A stretch of DNA of 43,785 bases from Planctomycetaceae bacterium. Lineage in GTDB: Bacteria; Planctomycetota; Planctomycetia; Pirellulales; Pirellulaceae. The stretch covers positions 1 to 43,785 of the forward strand of contig QIKY01000145.1 in assembly GCA_003233175.1 (NCBI GenBank), in the 5' to 3' direction. How positions within the stretch are numbered: position 1 is the first letter of the stretch; each line of letters starts with the position of its first letter. Positions 10,893 through 17,947 of this stretch are shown here, piece after piece. The translations under genes and the position numbers were made by a program. The notes under the pieces are model-generated. The model was not told the origin of the DNA, searched no databases, and worked only from the letters and a program-made list of their open reading frames with translations.

Positions 10893-10962
10893 GGGTTTGT
10901 GCTCCGTGTGAGAAGATGAATGCGTTAAGGATCGTTCGAGGTTTAACGGTCCGATTTTACTT

Positions 10963-11024
10963 GTACGATGGCCTTCCAAGGCCGTCGAAAGCAGCAAATC
11001 GACGGCCTTGGAAGGCCATCGTAC
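10963..11024. repeat. 26-bp perfect inverted repeat, copy 1 of a REP-like family
   Basis: Arms 10963-10988 and 10999-11024 are exact reverse complements, with a 10-nt loop AAGCAGCAAA. Each arm holds the smaller palindrome GGCCTTCCAAGGCC, so several foldings are possible. It sits in the 256-base gap upstream of the oxidoreductase gene. A second copy lies at 37841-37900. Confidence 0.92.
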
Positions 11025-11148
11025 GACAGTAATTTCTCGAACACTTTCTAAGAGCTCCTAACATAACCCCTGTTTGGCGTTTCAAACACGGAGTTTGATG
11101 CTGACCTACCAAGTTGTGTTAGAAGGTATAAGTATTTGGTTACGAGTT

Positions 11149-12027
11149 TCAAAGTTGCAGAACGCGGTCCAGGCGTTGGGCGATGTCGGCCAAGCGTTCT
11201 CGTCCGCCGCCGCGCACTTCGGCTGTTGCCCAGCCTGTAGTATAGCCGATATCGGCCAGGGCAGCGCGAACGGCGGGCCAATCGCAATCGCCGTCTCCAA
11301 TTTCGACATTGAACCCCTTCCAAACGCCCTCCTCTTTTTGTTTGGTGCGGCTGTACGCCTTGACGTCTAACTTCACGATGCGTTTGCCGAGAATACGAAT
11401 CCAATGTGCGGGCCAGCCGAATCGGACCACGTTGCCGATATCGAAATACGAACCGATGGCCGGACTTTCCAGTTCATCTAGAAATCGGGCCATTTCCAGA
11501 GGACTCAACAAAAAATTGTTCCACACATTTTCGACCAGCAACTTCACGCCTTGTTTTTCGGCGTACGGCAACGCCTTCCTCAGGCGGTCTTGCTGTTCGC
11601 GGTAGACTTGGTCATAGGAATGCGTTTTGTCGACTTTGCCGGCGACCACCAACACGCTCGTGGCGCCATAGAATTTTGCGTTGTCAATCGCCGAAACAAG
11701 ATCCGGCTTGCTGCTGTTCAGAAAGCCGTGAATCGCGACTCCGGTCGCTTCGCTGGCCTTGCGGGCTTGGTTCCGGTCGACCTTGCTGGTCACATGGATT
11801 TCAGTCCCTTCAAACCCTAAATCTTTCAAGAGTTTGAACTTATCGAGTACCGACAAGTTGCCTTGAATCATGTGGTACTTCACGGCCTTTTTGATTTTCG
11901 GCTTGGCCGGTTCGGCGGCAGATGCAATACCCGCGCGTCCGCAACCGACGCCCAATCCCGCCGCCGCAGCCAGCCCGCCTTGTAGCAAGCTGCGGCGCGA
12001 GTAGCGATTGGTATTTTTGCTTGTCAT
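11149..12027 (-). CDS. Exported sugar phosphate isomerase/epimerase-like protein
   Basis: 292 residues of the xylose isomerase-like TIM-barrel (AP_endonuc_2) superfamily. The start has AAGGA and GGGAG upstream. The leader carries a twin-arginine-like motif (YSRRSLLQGG, residues 9-18) and an Ala-rich hydrophobic core, with a likely cleavage region near IASAAEP, so it is predicted to be exported. Barrel signatures are GFEGTEIHV (strand with a metal-ligand Glu), VLVVAGKV, KLLVENVWNN, IGSYFDIGNVVRFG and a late VKLDVKAY. These supply the Glu/Asp/His ligands usual for the superfamily. The exact substrate is unknown. It is probably transcribed upstream of the Gfo/Idh/MocA gene, and such pairs are common in planctomycete carbohydrate metabolism. 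Confidence 0.85.
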   Translation of the reverse strand: MTSKNTNRYSRRSLLQGGLAAAAGLGVGCGRAGIASAAEPAKPKIKKAVKYHMIQGNLSVLDKFKLLKDLGFEGTEIHVTSKVDRNQARKASEATGVAIHGFLNSSKPDLVSAIDNAKFYGATSVLVVAGKVDKTHSYDQVYREQQDRLRKALPYAEKQGVKLLVENVWNNFLLSPLEMARFLDELESPAIGSYFDIGNVVRFGWPAHWIRILGKRIVKLDVKAYSRTKQKEEGVWKGFNVEIGDGDCDWPAVRAALADIGYTTGWATAEVRGGGRERLADIAQRLDRVLQL

Positions 12028-12083
12028 GATTCCTTACTCCCTTTATTTGTAACAGTGAACCCTATTTTCCGCACATCTGGGTT

Positions 12084-12278
12084 TCATTTTCTTCGAGTTT
12101 CTTTTGGCTTCCAATCCGAGGACTTGTCGATGGCATGAGGAATGTAGGCATCGGCAGTGTCCACTGGGCAATATTTTTTTGCTAGGTCAGCCGTTTCGCG
12201 ACTTGCGAAAAACACCATTGACGTAAGTTGTTTTTCCTCTTTCGATATCGACAGCCGGGGCAGTTTGGCCGCAGTCAT
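12084..12278 (-). CDS. Possible 64-residue hypothetical protein
   Basis: An ORF from ATG 12278, extendable upstream to 12404. The product is hydrophilic and Lys-rich with a plausible mixed composition (for example KKYCPVDTADAYIP), unlike the Arg/Pro-rich shadow frames common here. No ribosome binding site is evident and no family is recognised. It may be a gene remnant. Confidence 0.22.
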   Translation of the reverse strand: MTAAKLPRLSISKEEKQLTSMVFFASRETADLAKKYCPVDTADAYIPHAIDKSSDWKPKETRRK

Positions 12279-12498
12279 CGCGTTGCTATCGTGATGGCAT
12301 GAAGAAAAACAAAAAGCATCAGCTAATCGATCCGATCCCGCTTCCCTGACGCCGAAGGCAACAGCCGGCAACTTCACGCTCGCGCAGTCGGGGCGTTGCT
12401 CCATTTTATTTGAAGGAAGGCAGCCGGATCGAGTGGATCTGCAAAAAATGGCCGACTTTTCAACAATGAGATATGCGGAAAATATGATGAACAGTTAC

Positions 12499-12549
12499 TG
12501 GAAAAGCCACCTCTCATTCAGAAGCCGGGCTTTTCAAACGCCATTTCAG
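12499..12549 (+). repeat. 70-bp palindromic element, copy A (shortened)
   Basis: Starts TGGAAAAGCCACCTCTC, continues ATTCAGAAGCCGGGCTTTT and ends CAAACGCCATTTCAG. It matches the reverse complement of 13336-13405 along its length except that the second half of the central hairpin is missing. It lies just beyond the 3' end of the GntR gene, in opposite orientation to copy B. Confidence 0.85.
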
Positions 12550-12553
12550 GAAC

Positions 12554-13321
12554 TCATTGTTCCACGCGTTCTTGGTTCGACGCCGAACACGCTGGCGGAG
12601 GCTGGCGGATCTGGTCGAGTAGTGAATTGTAGGCGTCTTGCAGGTGGGCCTGTATTTCGGTCTGGGCGACGGCAACGTCACCGGCAACGAGCGCCGAATA
12701 GAGCCGGGCATGCGACTGGTCGGTTCGAATATAACGCTCGCCCGACCAGCGAAGCTCTTGCAGATGCGGCTCCAGTTCTTCCAGCAGCGCGCCAAGCATT
12801 GTTGTCATGACCGCGTTGCCCGACAAACTGGCAATTTCGAGATGAAACGCGATATCCAGCGGCGTGTAGCGGTCGTGGCGTTGTGCGAGCGGAATCGCGG
12901 CCATTTCCTCCAAGATGCGGCGCAGGGGGAAGAGGTCTTGCAGTTCTCGCTTGCGTGCCGCGCGGGCGATCAAATCGAGCTCCAGCGTTTCTCGTGCGTC
13001 CAATAGATGGAACAGATTTTGGTCTTGCGAGGCCAGCAGTTCACGCAAACGCGCGCCGGTTCGTCCCGCCGTCGTGACGTTGGTCGGCAATTTATCGACC
13101 GCCTCCACGAACGCGCCCGCTCGCGGCAGCACCTTGATAATTCCCCTGCCTTGGGCGTCGAGCAACGTATCGCGGACAACGCCCACCTTCACGCCAAATT
13201 TGGAAGCCAAGTCGCGTATGGAAGGCAGCCGGTCGCCGGGTTTGAGTTGGTGCTCCGCGATGAAGCGGCCAAGCAAATCAGCCACTTCGGCAGGTCGGTT
13301 CGTTGGGGCTGATGCAGCCAA
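12554..13321 (-). CDS. GntR-family transcriptional regulator, FadR subfamily
   Basis: DNA-binding repressor type with an N-terminal winged helix (PGDRLPSIRDLASKFGVKVG, then VVRDTLLDAQGRGII) and a C-terminal FCD ligand-sensing domain (DARETLELDLIARAA, then DIAFHLEIA and DQSHARLYSAL). The Asp and His residues are placed as for FCD metal binding. The frame is open back to a GTG at 13408, but residues encoded between 13336 and 13405 come entirely from a mobile palindromic element. I therefore prefer TTG 13321, preceded by GTAGGA nine bases upstream, giving 255 residues, which is near the family norm. If GTG 13408 is used, the protein carries a repeat-derived N-terminal tail. It is divergent from the aldolase operon, with a long inverted repeat between them, so it probably regulates that operon. 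Confidence 0.85.
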   Translation of the reverse strand: MAASAPTNRPAEVADLLGRFIAEHQLKPGDRLPSIRDLASKFGVKVGVVRDTLLDAQGRGIIKVLPRAGAFVEAVDKLPTNVTTAGRTGARLRELLASQDQNLFHLLDARETLELDLIARAARKRELQDLFPLRRILEEMAAIPLAQRHDRYTPLDIAFHLEIASLSGNAVMTTMLGALLEELEPHLQELRWSGERYIRTDQSHARLYSALVAGDVAVAQTEIQAHLQDAYNSLLDQIRQPPPACSASNQERVEQ

Positions 13322-13335
13322 TGGCGTGTTTCCTA

Positions 13336-13405
13336 CTGAAATAGCGTTTGAGAAGCCGGCTTTTTTCAAAAAGCCGGGCTTCTGAATCGAGAGGTGGTTT
13401 TTCCA
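13336..13405 (-). repeat. 70-bp palindromic element, copy B
   Basis: Read on the minus strand it is TGGAAAAACCACCTCTC, then ATTCAGAAGCC, a hairpin built on GCCCGGCTTTTTGAAAAAAGCC, and CAAACGCTATTTCAG. It forms the 5' end of the longest GntR reading frame and would encode WKNHLSIQKPGFLKKAGF. Related copies are at 12499-12549 and 36981-37050. Confidence 0.88.
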
Positions 13406-13447
13406 CACTTTCTAACTTTGCGACACTCGCTTGACGCTCCACTTTCG

Positions 13448-13499
13448 TGATCATACACTAACCGATCAGCGGCATCAATGATCGGTTAGTGATTGATCA
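13448..13499. promoter_or_regulatory. Long symmetrical operator, probable GntR binding site
   Basis: CACTAACCGATCA (13456-13468) and TGATCGGTTAGTG (13479-13491) are a perfect 13-bp inverted repeat with a 10-bp spacer. Both are flanked at the same 2-base distance by TGATCA (13448-13453 and 13494-13499), extending the arms to 21 bp with only two mismatches. It lies between the divergent GntR and aldolase genes, the expected place for autoregulation plus operon control. Confidence 0.75.
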
Positions 13500-13526
13500 C
13501 CAGCACAACCTTTTGGATTCCCTCCC

Positions 13527-15185
13527 ATGAAACCTCGGGCGTTGCAAAATTTTCGCCACAAACTGGCGCGGGGTGAATCGGTTCACGGCCTCTGGGTGAC
13601 GCTCGAATCGGCCACGCTCACGGAAATAGCGGTGGCTTTGGGGTTGGATTGGGTCGTGATCGACGCCGAGCATGGTCATCTTGATTGGAAAGATATCAAC
13701 GAGCACATTCGCGCCGGGCTGCGCAGCGATACCGTCGTGTTGGTGAGATTGGCCGAACGCAGCACATCGCTGACGAAACGCGCGCTCGACATCGGCGCCG
13801 ACGGCGTCGTCATACCGTGGGTCGAATCGGCAGCGCAACTTGAAGCAGCCGTGGCCGATTGCCGCTATCCGCCGCAAGGGCGACGCGGCATCGGCGGCGA
13901 GCGAGCGACGGTTTGGGGCCAGTGTTTTTCCGAACATGCGGCCGAGGCGAATGAGCAGGTGCTAGTCGTACCGATGATCGAAAGCGTGGCCGCGATTCCA
14001 AACGTGGCCGCGATATGCGACGTTGACGGCCTAGACGCATTCTTTTTTGGGCCGGCCGATTTTTCCTCGTCTGCCGGCTTTCGCGGTCAGTGGGAAGGGC
14101 CGGGAGTCGCGGAGCAAATTCTGGAATTGAAAGACACCATCCACTCGGCGGGCAAACACTGCGGTCTGATTACAACCAGCGTGGAGGATTTAGTCCAGCG
14201 TCGCGAGCAGGGATTTCAGATGCTCGGTTTGGGCGCCGATACCGGGCTCTTGTTGCGGTCGCTGCATGCGTCGTTGCAAGCGGTGGGCGGCGACCGTTTG
14301 CCAGCCACAAGCCTTGATCCAGCGGACGGACGCGCCGTTCAACCGCCACTCCCCCAACCACCGGCGCACATGCAGCCCGATCGCGAAGAAGTCATCACGG
14401 AACTCAGTGACGGCGAACCGGTGGAGTTGCAGGCGGGCGTCTGGCTCACGCCGCTGGTTGGCGGCTTCAATACAGCTCGCAATCTGACCACCGGCATCGT
14501 GACGCTCGAACCCGAAGCCGCGCTCGACTGCCACAGGCATCCCGACAGTGAGTCGGTTACGGTGTTGGAAGGCGAAGCCGAGATCACGGTGGAAGGCCGC
14601 GTGTATCGCCTGGCGCCGTTGGATAACATCATCATCCCCCGCTGGCTGCCGCATGCATCGACCAACCCGAGTTCTACAAAAACCTCGCGGCTGCACGTCG
14701 CACTTGCCATGAGCACGCCGGAGCGGGAGCTTGTATCGCGCGAGTTCACTCGCATCGAGACGCCCGCCGATTCCAACGGCCTGCCGGGGTTTGAACGCAT
14801 AACCCGCTTCCAAACCGCCAAGCGGGTGGGCGGCGTCGGTCCTGGCGTTGCATTCATCGACTACTTTAATGCCGAACTGGTTCCAGGACTCGAAATGAGT
14901 GGCGGCTTCGCGCGTTTCCAAATTGGCGGGCGCCTGCCCTCGCACCTGCATGATTTTGACGAGTCGATCTGCATCGTGGCTGGCGAAGCGAACTGCCTAG
15001 TGGAAGGACGGCGGTACGCGCTTGCGAACTGTGCAACGGCAATGGTTCCTCGTGGCCGGGTCCACTATTTCATCAATGAATCGACCACCACGATGGACAT
15101 GATCTGGGTTTACGCCGGCCCGATGCCGGAGCGAATCTTGATCGAGGAAGACTACCTCATCACATTAGAAGCAGCCCGTGAATAA
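13527..15185 (+). CDS. HpcH/HpaI-family aldolase fused to a bicupin
   Basis: 552 residues in two parts. Residues 1-255 are a class II (metal-dependent) HpcH/HpaI aldolase, the family that includes 2-keto-3-deoxy-L-rhamnonate aldolase. The catalytic-loop DAEHG is at 46-50, PQGRRG at 116-121, and metal ligands Glu152 (VPMIES) and Asp178 (FFGPADFS) are present. After a Pro-rich linker (~265-285) come two cupin domains. Cupin 1 has His336, His338, Glu342 and His376; cupin 2 has His473, His475, Glu479 and His513, so both metal sites look intact. Free-standing aldolases of this family are ~255 residues, so the cupins are an addition. No clear Shine-Dalgarno precedes the ATG. The gene heads a five-gene overlapping operon and ends 8 bases inside the next gene. 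Confidence 0.85.
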   Translation: MKPRALQNFRHKLARGESVHGLWVTLESATLTEIAVALGLDWVVIDAEHGHLDWKDINEHIRAGLRSDTVVLVRLAERSTSLTKRALDIGADGVVIPWVESAAQLEAAVADCRYPPQGRRGIGGERATVWGQCFSEHAAEANEQVLVVPMIESVAAIPNVAAICDVDGLDAFFFGPADFSSSAGFRGQWEGPGVAEQILELKDTIHSAGKHCGLITTSVEDLVQRREQGFQMLGLGADTGLLLRSLHASLQAVGGDRLPATSLDPADGRAVQPPLPQPPAHMQPDREEVITELSDGEPVELQAGVWLTPLVGGFNTARNLTTGIVTLEPEAALDCHRHPDSESVTVLEGEAEITVEGRVYRLAPLDNIIIPRWLPHASTNPSSTKTSRLHVALAMSTPERELVSREFTRIETPADSNGLPGFERITRFQTAKRVGGVGPGVAFIDYFNAELVPGLEMSGGFARFQIGGRLPSHLHDFDESICIVAGEANCLVEGRRYALANCATAMVPRGRVHYFINESTTTMDMIWVYAGPMPERILIEEDYLITLEAARE

Positions 15186-16260
15186 TTCAGCACGACCAAC
15201 CTTTCGCGCTCCTTTTCGCATCGCCCAGACGGCCGACTTTTACGATGAAGCCGGTCAGCCCAAGTTCGCCGATTTGGGGCTGGGCGTGTTCGAGGGGCAA
15301 GGCCACATTGTGGTCTCGAAGTTTAGCGAACACCGAGAGGAAATTGCAGCCGAGCAGTTGGCCGACGTACATGGCGTGATTGTATTGACGCCGCAAGTGA
15401 CGGCCGATTCGCTGGCGGGTTGTACTGAACTGCTAGCCGTCGGACGATTCGGCGTCGGCTACGATAATGTTGATGTCGCGGCCTGCACCGCGAATAACGT
15501 GCTGGCGATGATCACCGCCGGAGCGGTCGACCGCCCGGTGGCGGAGGCCACTATCGGCTGGATGCTCGCCCTGACACACCACATGCTTGTAAAAGATCGG
15601 CTGGTGCGTAGCGGGCAGTGGGACGAACGCACCCAATACATGGGCTGCGAACTGCGAGACCGCACGCTGGGCGTGATCGGGCTGGGCGGCATTGGGCGAA
15701 CGCTGGTGGCGCTGCTGCAAGGGTTCGCAATGCAACAGCCGGTGGCTTTTGATCCACTGGCGCCGGCCGAGGTTTTTGAAGAACTTGGCGTCCGACGAGT
15801 GGGGCTTGATGAACTGCTCGGCACGGCCGATTTTGTCTCGATCCACTGTCCGTTGAACGAGCAGACGCGCGGCTTGATCGGCGCCGCGGAGTTAGAACGC
15901 ATGCAACGCGGCGCGTATCTGATCAACACGGCGCGGGGCGGCATCGTGGAGGAAGATGCACTTTTCGATGTGCTAAAAAGCAAACGCATCGCCGGCGCCG
16001 CGCTCGACTGCTTCGCCGAGGAACCGGTAAAAAAACCGCACCGGTATGCCGAACTTGAGAACGTGATTCTGGCCCCGCACTCCATCGCCTGGACAGCCGA
16101 ACTGTTTCGCGATATCGGCCGCGCCGCCTGCCAAGGCATGCTCGATCTTTCGCTGGGCAAAAGACCGATCGGCGTTCTGAATCCTGAACTGTTTGAGCAG
16201 GAAAGTTTTCGGGTGAAGTGGTCTCGGATCACGGCGATACCTCAGGAGGACTTGGCGTGA
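15178..16260 (+). CDS. D-isomer-specific 2-hydroxyacid dehydrogenase
   Basis: 360-residue NAD-dependent dehydrogenase of the phosphoglycerate/glyoxylate reductase family. Start is GTG 15178, overlapping the aldolase gene by 8 bases. The nucleotide-binding GLGGIG is at 168-173. Catalytic residues are Arg263 (TARGG), a Glu at 281-282 (FAEEP) and His301 (APHS), all present. The substrate-binding GRFGVGYDNVD segment (89-99) is conserved. Length is close to the family norm, with a ~30-residue N-terminal extension. In this operon a role in reducing or oxidising a 2-keto or 2-hydroxy acid intermediate, or the aldehyde/pyruvate products, is inferred. It is not SerA: no ACT domain is present. Confidence 0.9.
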   Translation: MNNSARPTFRAPFRIAQTADFYDEAGQPKFADLGLGVFEGQGHIVVSKFSEHREEIAAEQLADVHGVIVLTPQVTADSLAGCTELLAVGRFGVGYDNVDVAACTANNVLAMITAGAVDRPVAEATIGWMLALTHHMLVKDRLVRSGQWDERTQYMGCELRDRTLGVIGLGGIGRTLVALLQGFAMQQPVAFDPLAPAEVFEELGVRRVGLDELLGTADFVSIHCPLNEQTRGLIGAAELERMQRGAYLINTARGGIVEEDALFDVLKSKRIAGAALDCFAEEPVKKPHRYAELENVILAPHSIAWTAELFRDIGRAACQGMLDLSLGKRPIGVLNPELFEQESFRVKWSRITAIPQEDLA

Positions 16261-17111
16261 ACGCACGGCTTGCCGGGCAAGTGGCCTGGATCAGCGGAGC
16301 GGCGTTGGGAATTGGCGCCGCCACGGCGAGGTTATTCGCGGCCGCAGGCGCGTCGGTCGTTGTCGCCGACATTCGCGATGAAGAGGGCGAGCAAATCGTT
16401 AGCGAGATCAACGCAGCCGGCGGCCAGGCGATTTACACTTCGTGCGATGTCTCGAACAGCGAGCAAGTGCGCGAATCGATCGCGTTGAGTGTTACGAAGT
16501 TTGGCGGTCTTCACATCGTGGTGAACTGCGCGGGAATCGTGCATGTGGGCCTGCTGCACGAATACTCCGAACACGATTGGGACCAGCTCATGGGCGTGAA
16601 CGTGAAGAGCATCTTCTTCTCGCTCAAACACGCGCTTCCGCATCTTGGCCGCAACGCCCGCAGTTATATTGTGAACGTGGGTTCGATCAGCAGCCACGTC
16701 GGGCAGCGCGCCACGCCGGCGTACACGGCGTCGAAAGGGGCGGTGCTGTCGCTCACGCAGTCGATGGCGCTCGACTACGCCGCGCTCGGCCTGCGATGCA
16801 ATTGCGTGTGTCCTGGCATTACCGATACGCCGATGCTGCGCGAGCATCTCGACACGACGCCCGATCCCGAGGAAACGCTGCGGCAGCGGGTGCGCCGCGT
16901 GCCGATGCATCGGGCCATGCAGCCGGATGATATCGCCCGCACGATTCTGTATCTATCTTGTGAAGATTCGGCCGGCGTGACGGGAACTTCCATCGTGGTG
17001 GATGGCGGGTATCTGGCCGCTGCGGAATGGGATACGGCCGACGATTCCCCGCTGCTTCGAGATGAATCGCCGCCTGGAAATGAGCCTTCGGCGGCGGGAG
17101 AAGCGTCATGA
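16257..17111 (+). CDS. Short-chain dehydrogenase/reductase
   Basis: 284 residues from GTG 16257, which overlaps the previous stop (GTGA) and has a perfect AGGAGGA six bases upstream; an in-frame ATG at 16218 lies inside the previous gene and lacks such a site. Classical SDR motifs are visible: GAALGIG (14-20), NCAG (90-93), serines at 143-146 (GSISS) and the catalytic YTASK (156-160). Asp38 at the end of beta-2 (ADIRDEE) favours NAD over NADP. The last ~25 residues are an acidic, Pro-rich tail not typical of SDRs. In context it could oxidise the free sugar or a 2-keto-3-deoxy acid, as known for rhamnose and fucose non-phosphorylative pathways; the substrate itself is not determined by sequence. 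Confidence 0.9.
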   Translation: MNARLAGQVAWISGAALGIGAATARLFAAAGASVVVADIRDEEGEQIVSEINAAGGQAIYTSCDVSNSEQVRESIALSVTKFGGLHIVVNCAGIVHVGLLHEYSEHDWDQLMGVNVKSIFFSLKHALPHLGRNARSYIVNVGSISSHVGQRATPAYTASKGAVLSLTQSMALDYAALGLRCNCVCPGITDTPMLREHLDTTPDPEETLRQRVRRVPMHRAMQPDDIARTILYLSCEDSAGVTGTSIVVDGGYLAAAEWDTADDSPLLRDESPPGNEPSAAGEAS

Positions 17112-17947
17112 CATTCCCCTTGGCTTGCGCCGATTTTGCCTTCCCGCTGCTATCGCACGAACACGCGCTCGATTTGATTGCCATGCTAGGATTCGAGGGC
17201 GTCGACATCGGGCTGTTTGAAGGGCGGTCGCACTTACATCCTTCACGAGAATTCGCCAACGCATCGGCGGCAAAAACGTTGAAGAAGCAGGTTGCCGAAC
17301 GTGGATTGAAAGTGGCGGATGTCTTCCTCCAAACCGATCCCGACTTCAAAACGTTTGCCGTGAACCATCCCGACGCCGCCCGCCGCGCCAAGGCGCGCGA
17401 CTGGTTCCAGAAAACGCTCGACTACGCCGCCGCCTGCGAATGCCCACACGTAACAACGCTGCCCGGCGTTCTGTTTGACGAAGAACCGGCCGCAAATTCT
17501 CTCGCACGCTGCCATGAGGAGCTTGCCTGGCGCGTCGAACGAGCGAACGCCGCCGGTATTGTATTTGGCGTTGAGGCGCATGTCGGTTCGATCGCGACAA
17601 CGCCGCAACAGGCGTTGGAGTTGGTGGCGTCTGTTCCAGGACTCACCCTCACCTTGGACTACACGCACTTCACTCGCGATGGCGTCGCCGATTCGCAAAT
17701 CGAACCGCTGCTCGCTCATGCCTCACACTTTCACGCCCGCGGCGCGCGCGAAGGCCGCCTGCAATGTTCGTTCAAAGACAACACCATCGACTACGCTCGC
17801 GTGGTTGAAGTCATGAAGAATGAGAGCTACTCCGGATACATCGGCGTGGAATACGTTTGGATCGACTGGGAGCATTGCAACGAAGTCGACAACTTGTCGG
17901 AAACAATCCTGTTTCGCGATTTCCTCAGAATGAAGGCCAACCGATGA
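17108..17947 (+). CDS. Cytoplasmic sugar phosphate isomerase/epimerase
   Basis: 279-residue TIM-barrel protein of the xylose isomerase-like superfamily, without a signal peptide. It overlaps the SDR by 4 bases (ATGA). Superfamily signatures are GFEGVDIGLFEGRSH near the N-terminus, VTTLPGVLFDEE, FGVEAHVGS (metal-ligand Glu), LTLTLDYTHFTRDG (Asp and His), HFHARGAREG and IGVEYVWIDWEH (final Glu). The set of Glu, Asp and His residues is consistent with a metal-dependent isomerase or epimerase. Its place between an SDR and a rhamnosidase suggests a sugar or sugar-acid interconversion step in the same pathway. Confidence 0.85.
   Translation: MTFPLACADFAFPLLSHEHALDLIAMLGFEGVDIGLFEGRSHLHPSREFANASAAKTLKKQVAERGLKVADVFLQTDPDFKTFAVNHPDAARRAKARDWFQKTLDYAAACECPHVTTLPGVLFDEEPAANSLARCHEELAWRVERANAAGIVFGVEAHVGSIATTPQQALELVASVPGLTLTLDYTHFTRDGVADSQIEPLLAHASHFHARGAREGRLQCSFKDNTIDYARVVEVMKNESYSGYIGVEYVWIDWEHCNEVDNLSETILFRDFLRMKANR

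Larger units (their letters stand above)
12028..12553. other. 526-base region with little coding support
   Basis: Lies between the isomerase-like gene and the GntR gene. It holds one weak small ORF (12084-12278, minus) and, at 12499-12549, one copy of the 70-bp palindromic element. The rest shows no recognisable feature. Confidence 0.5.

Noticed and set aside
12433-12810. 125-codon plus-strand frame near the GntR gene
   Set aside because: It runs through the repeat element and antisense to the GntR gene, with shadow-like composition.
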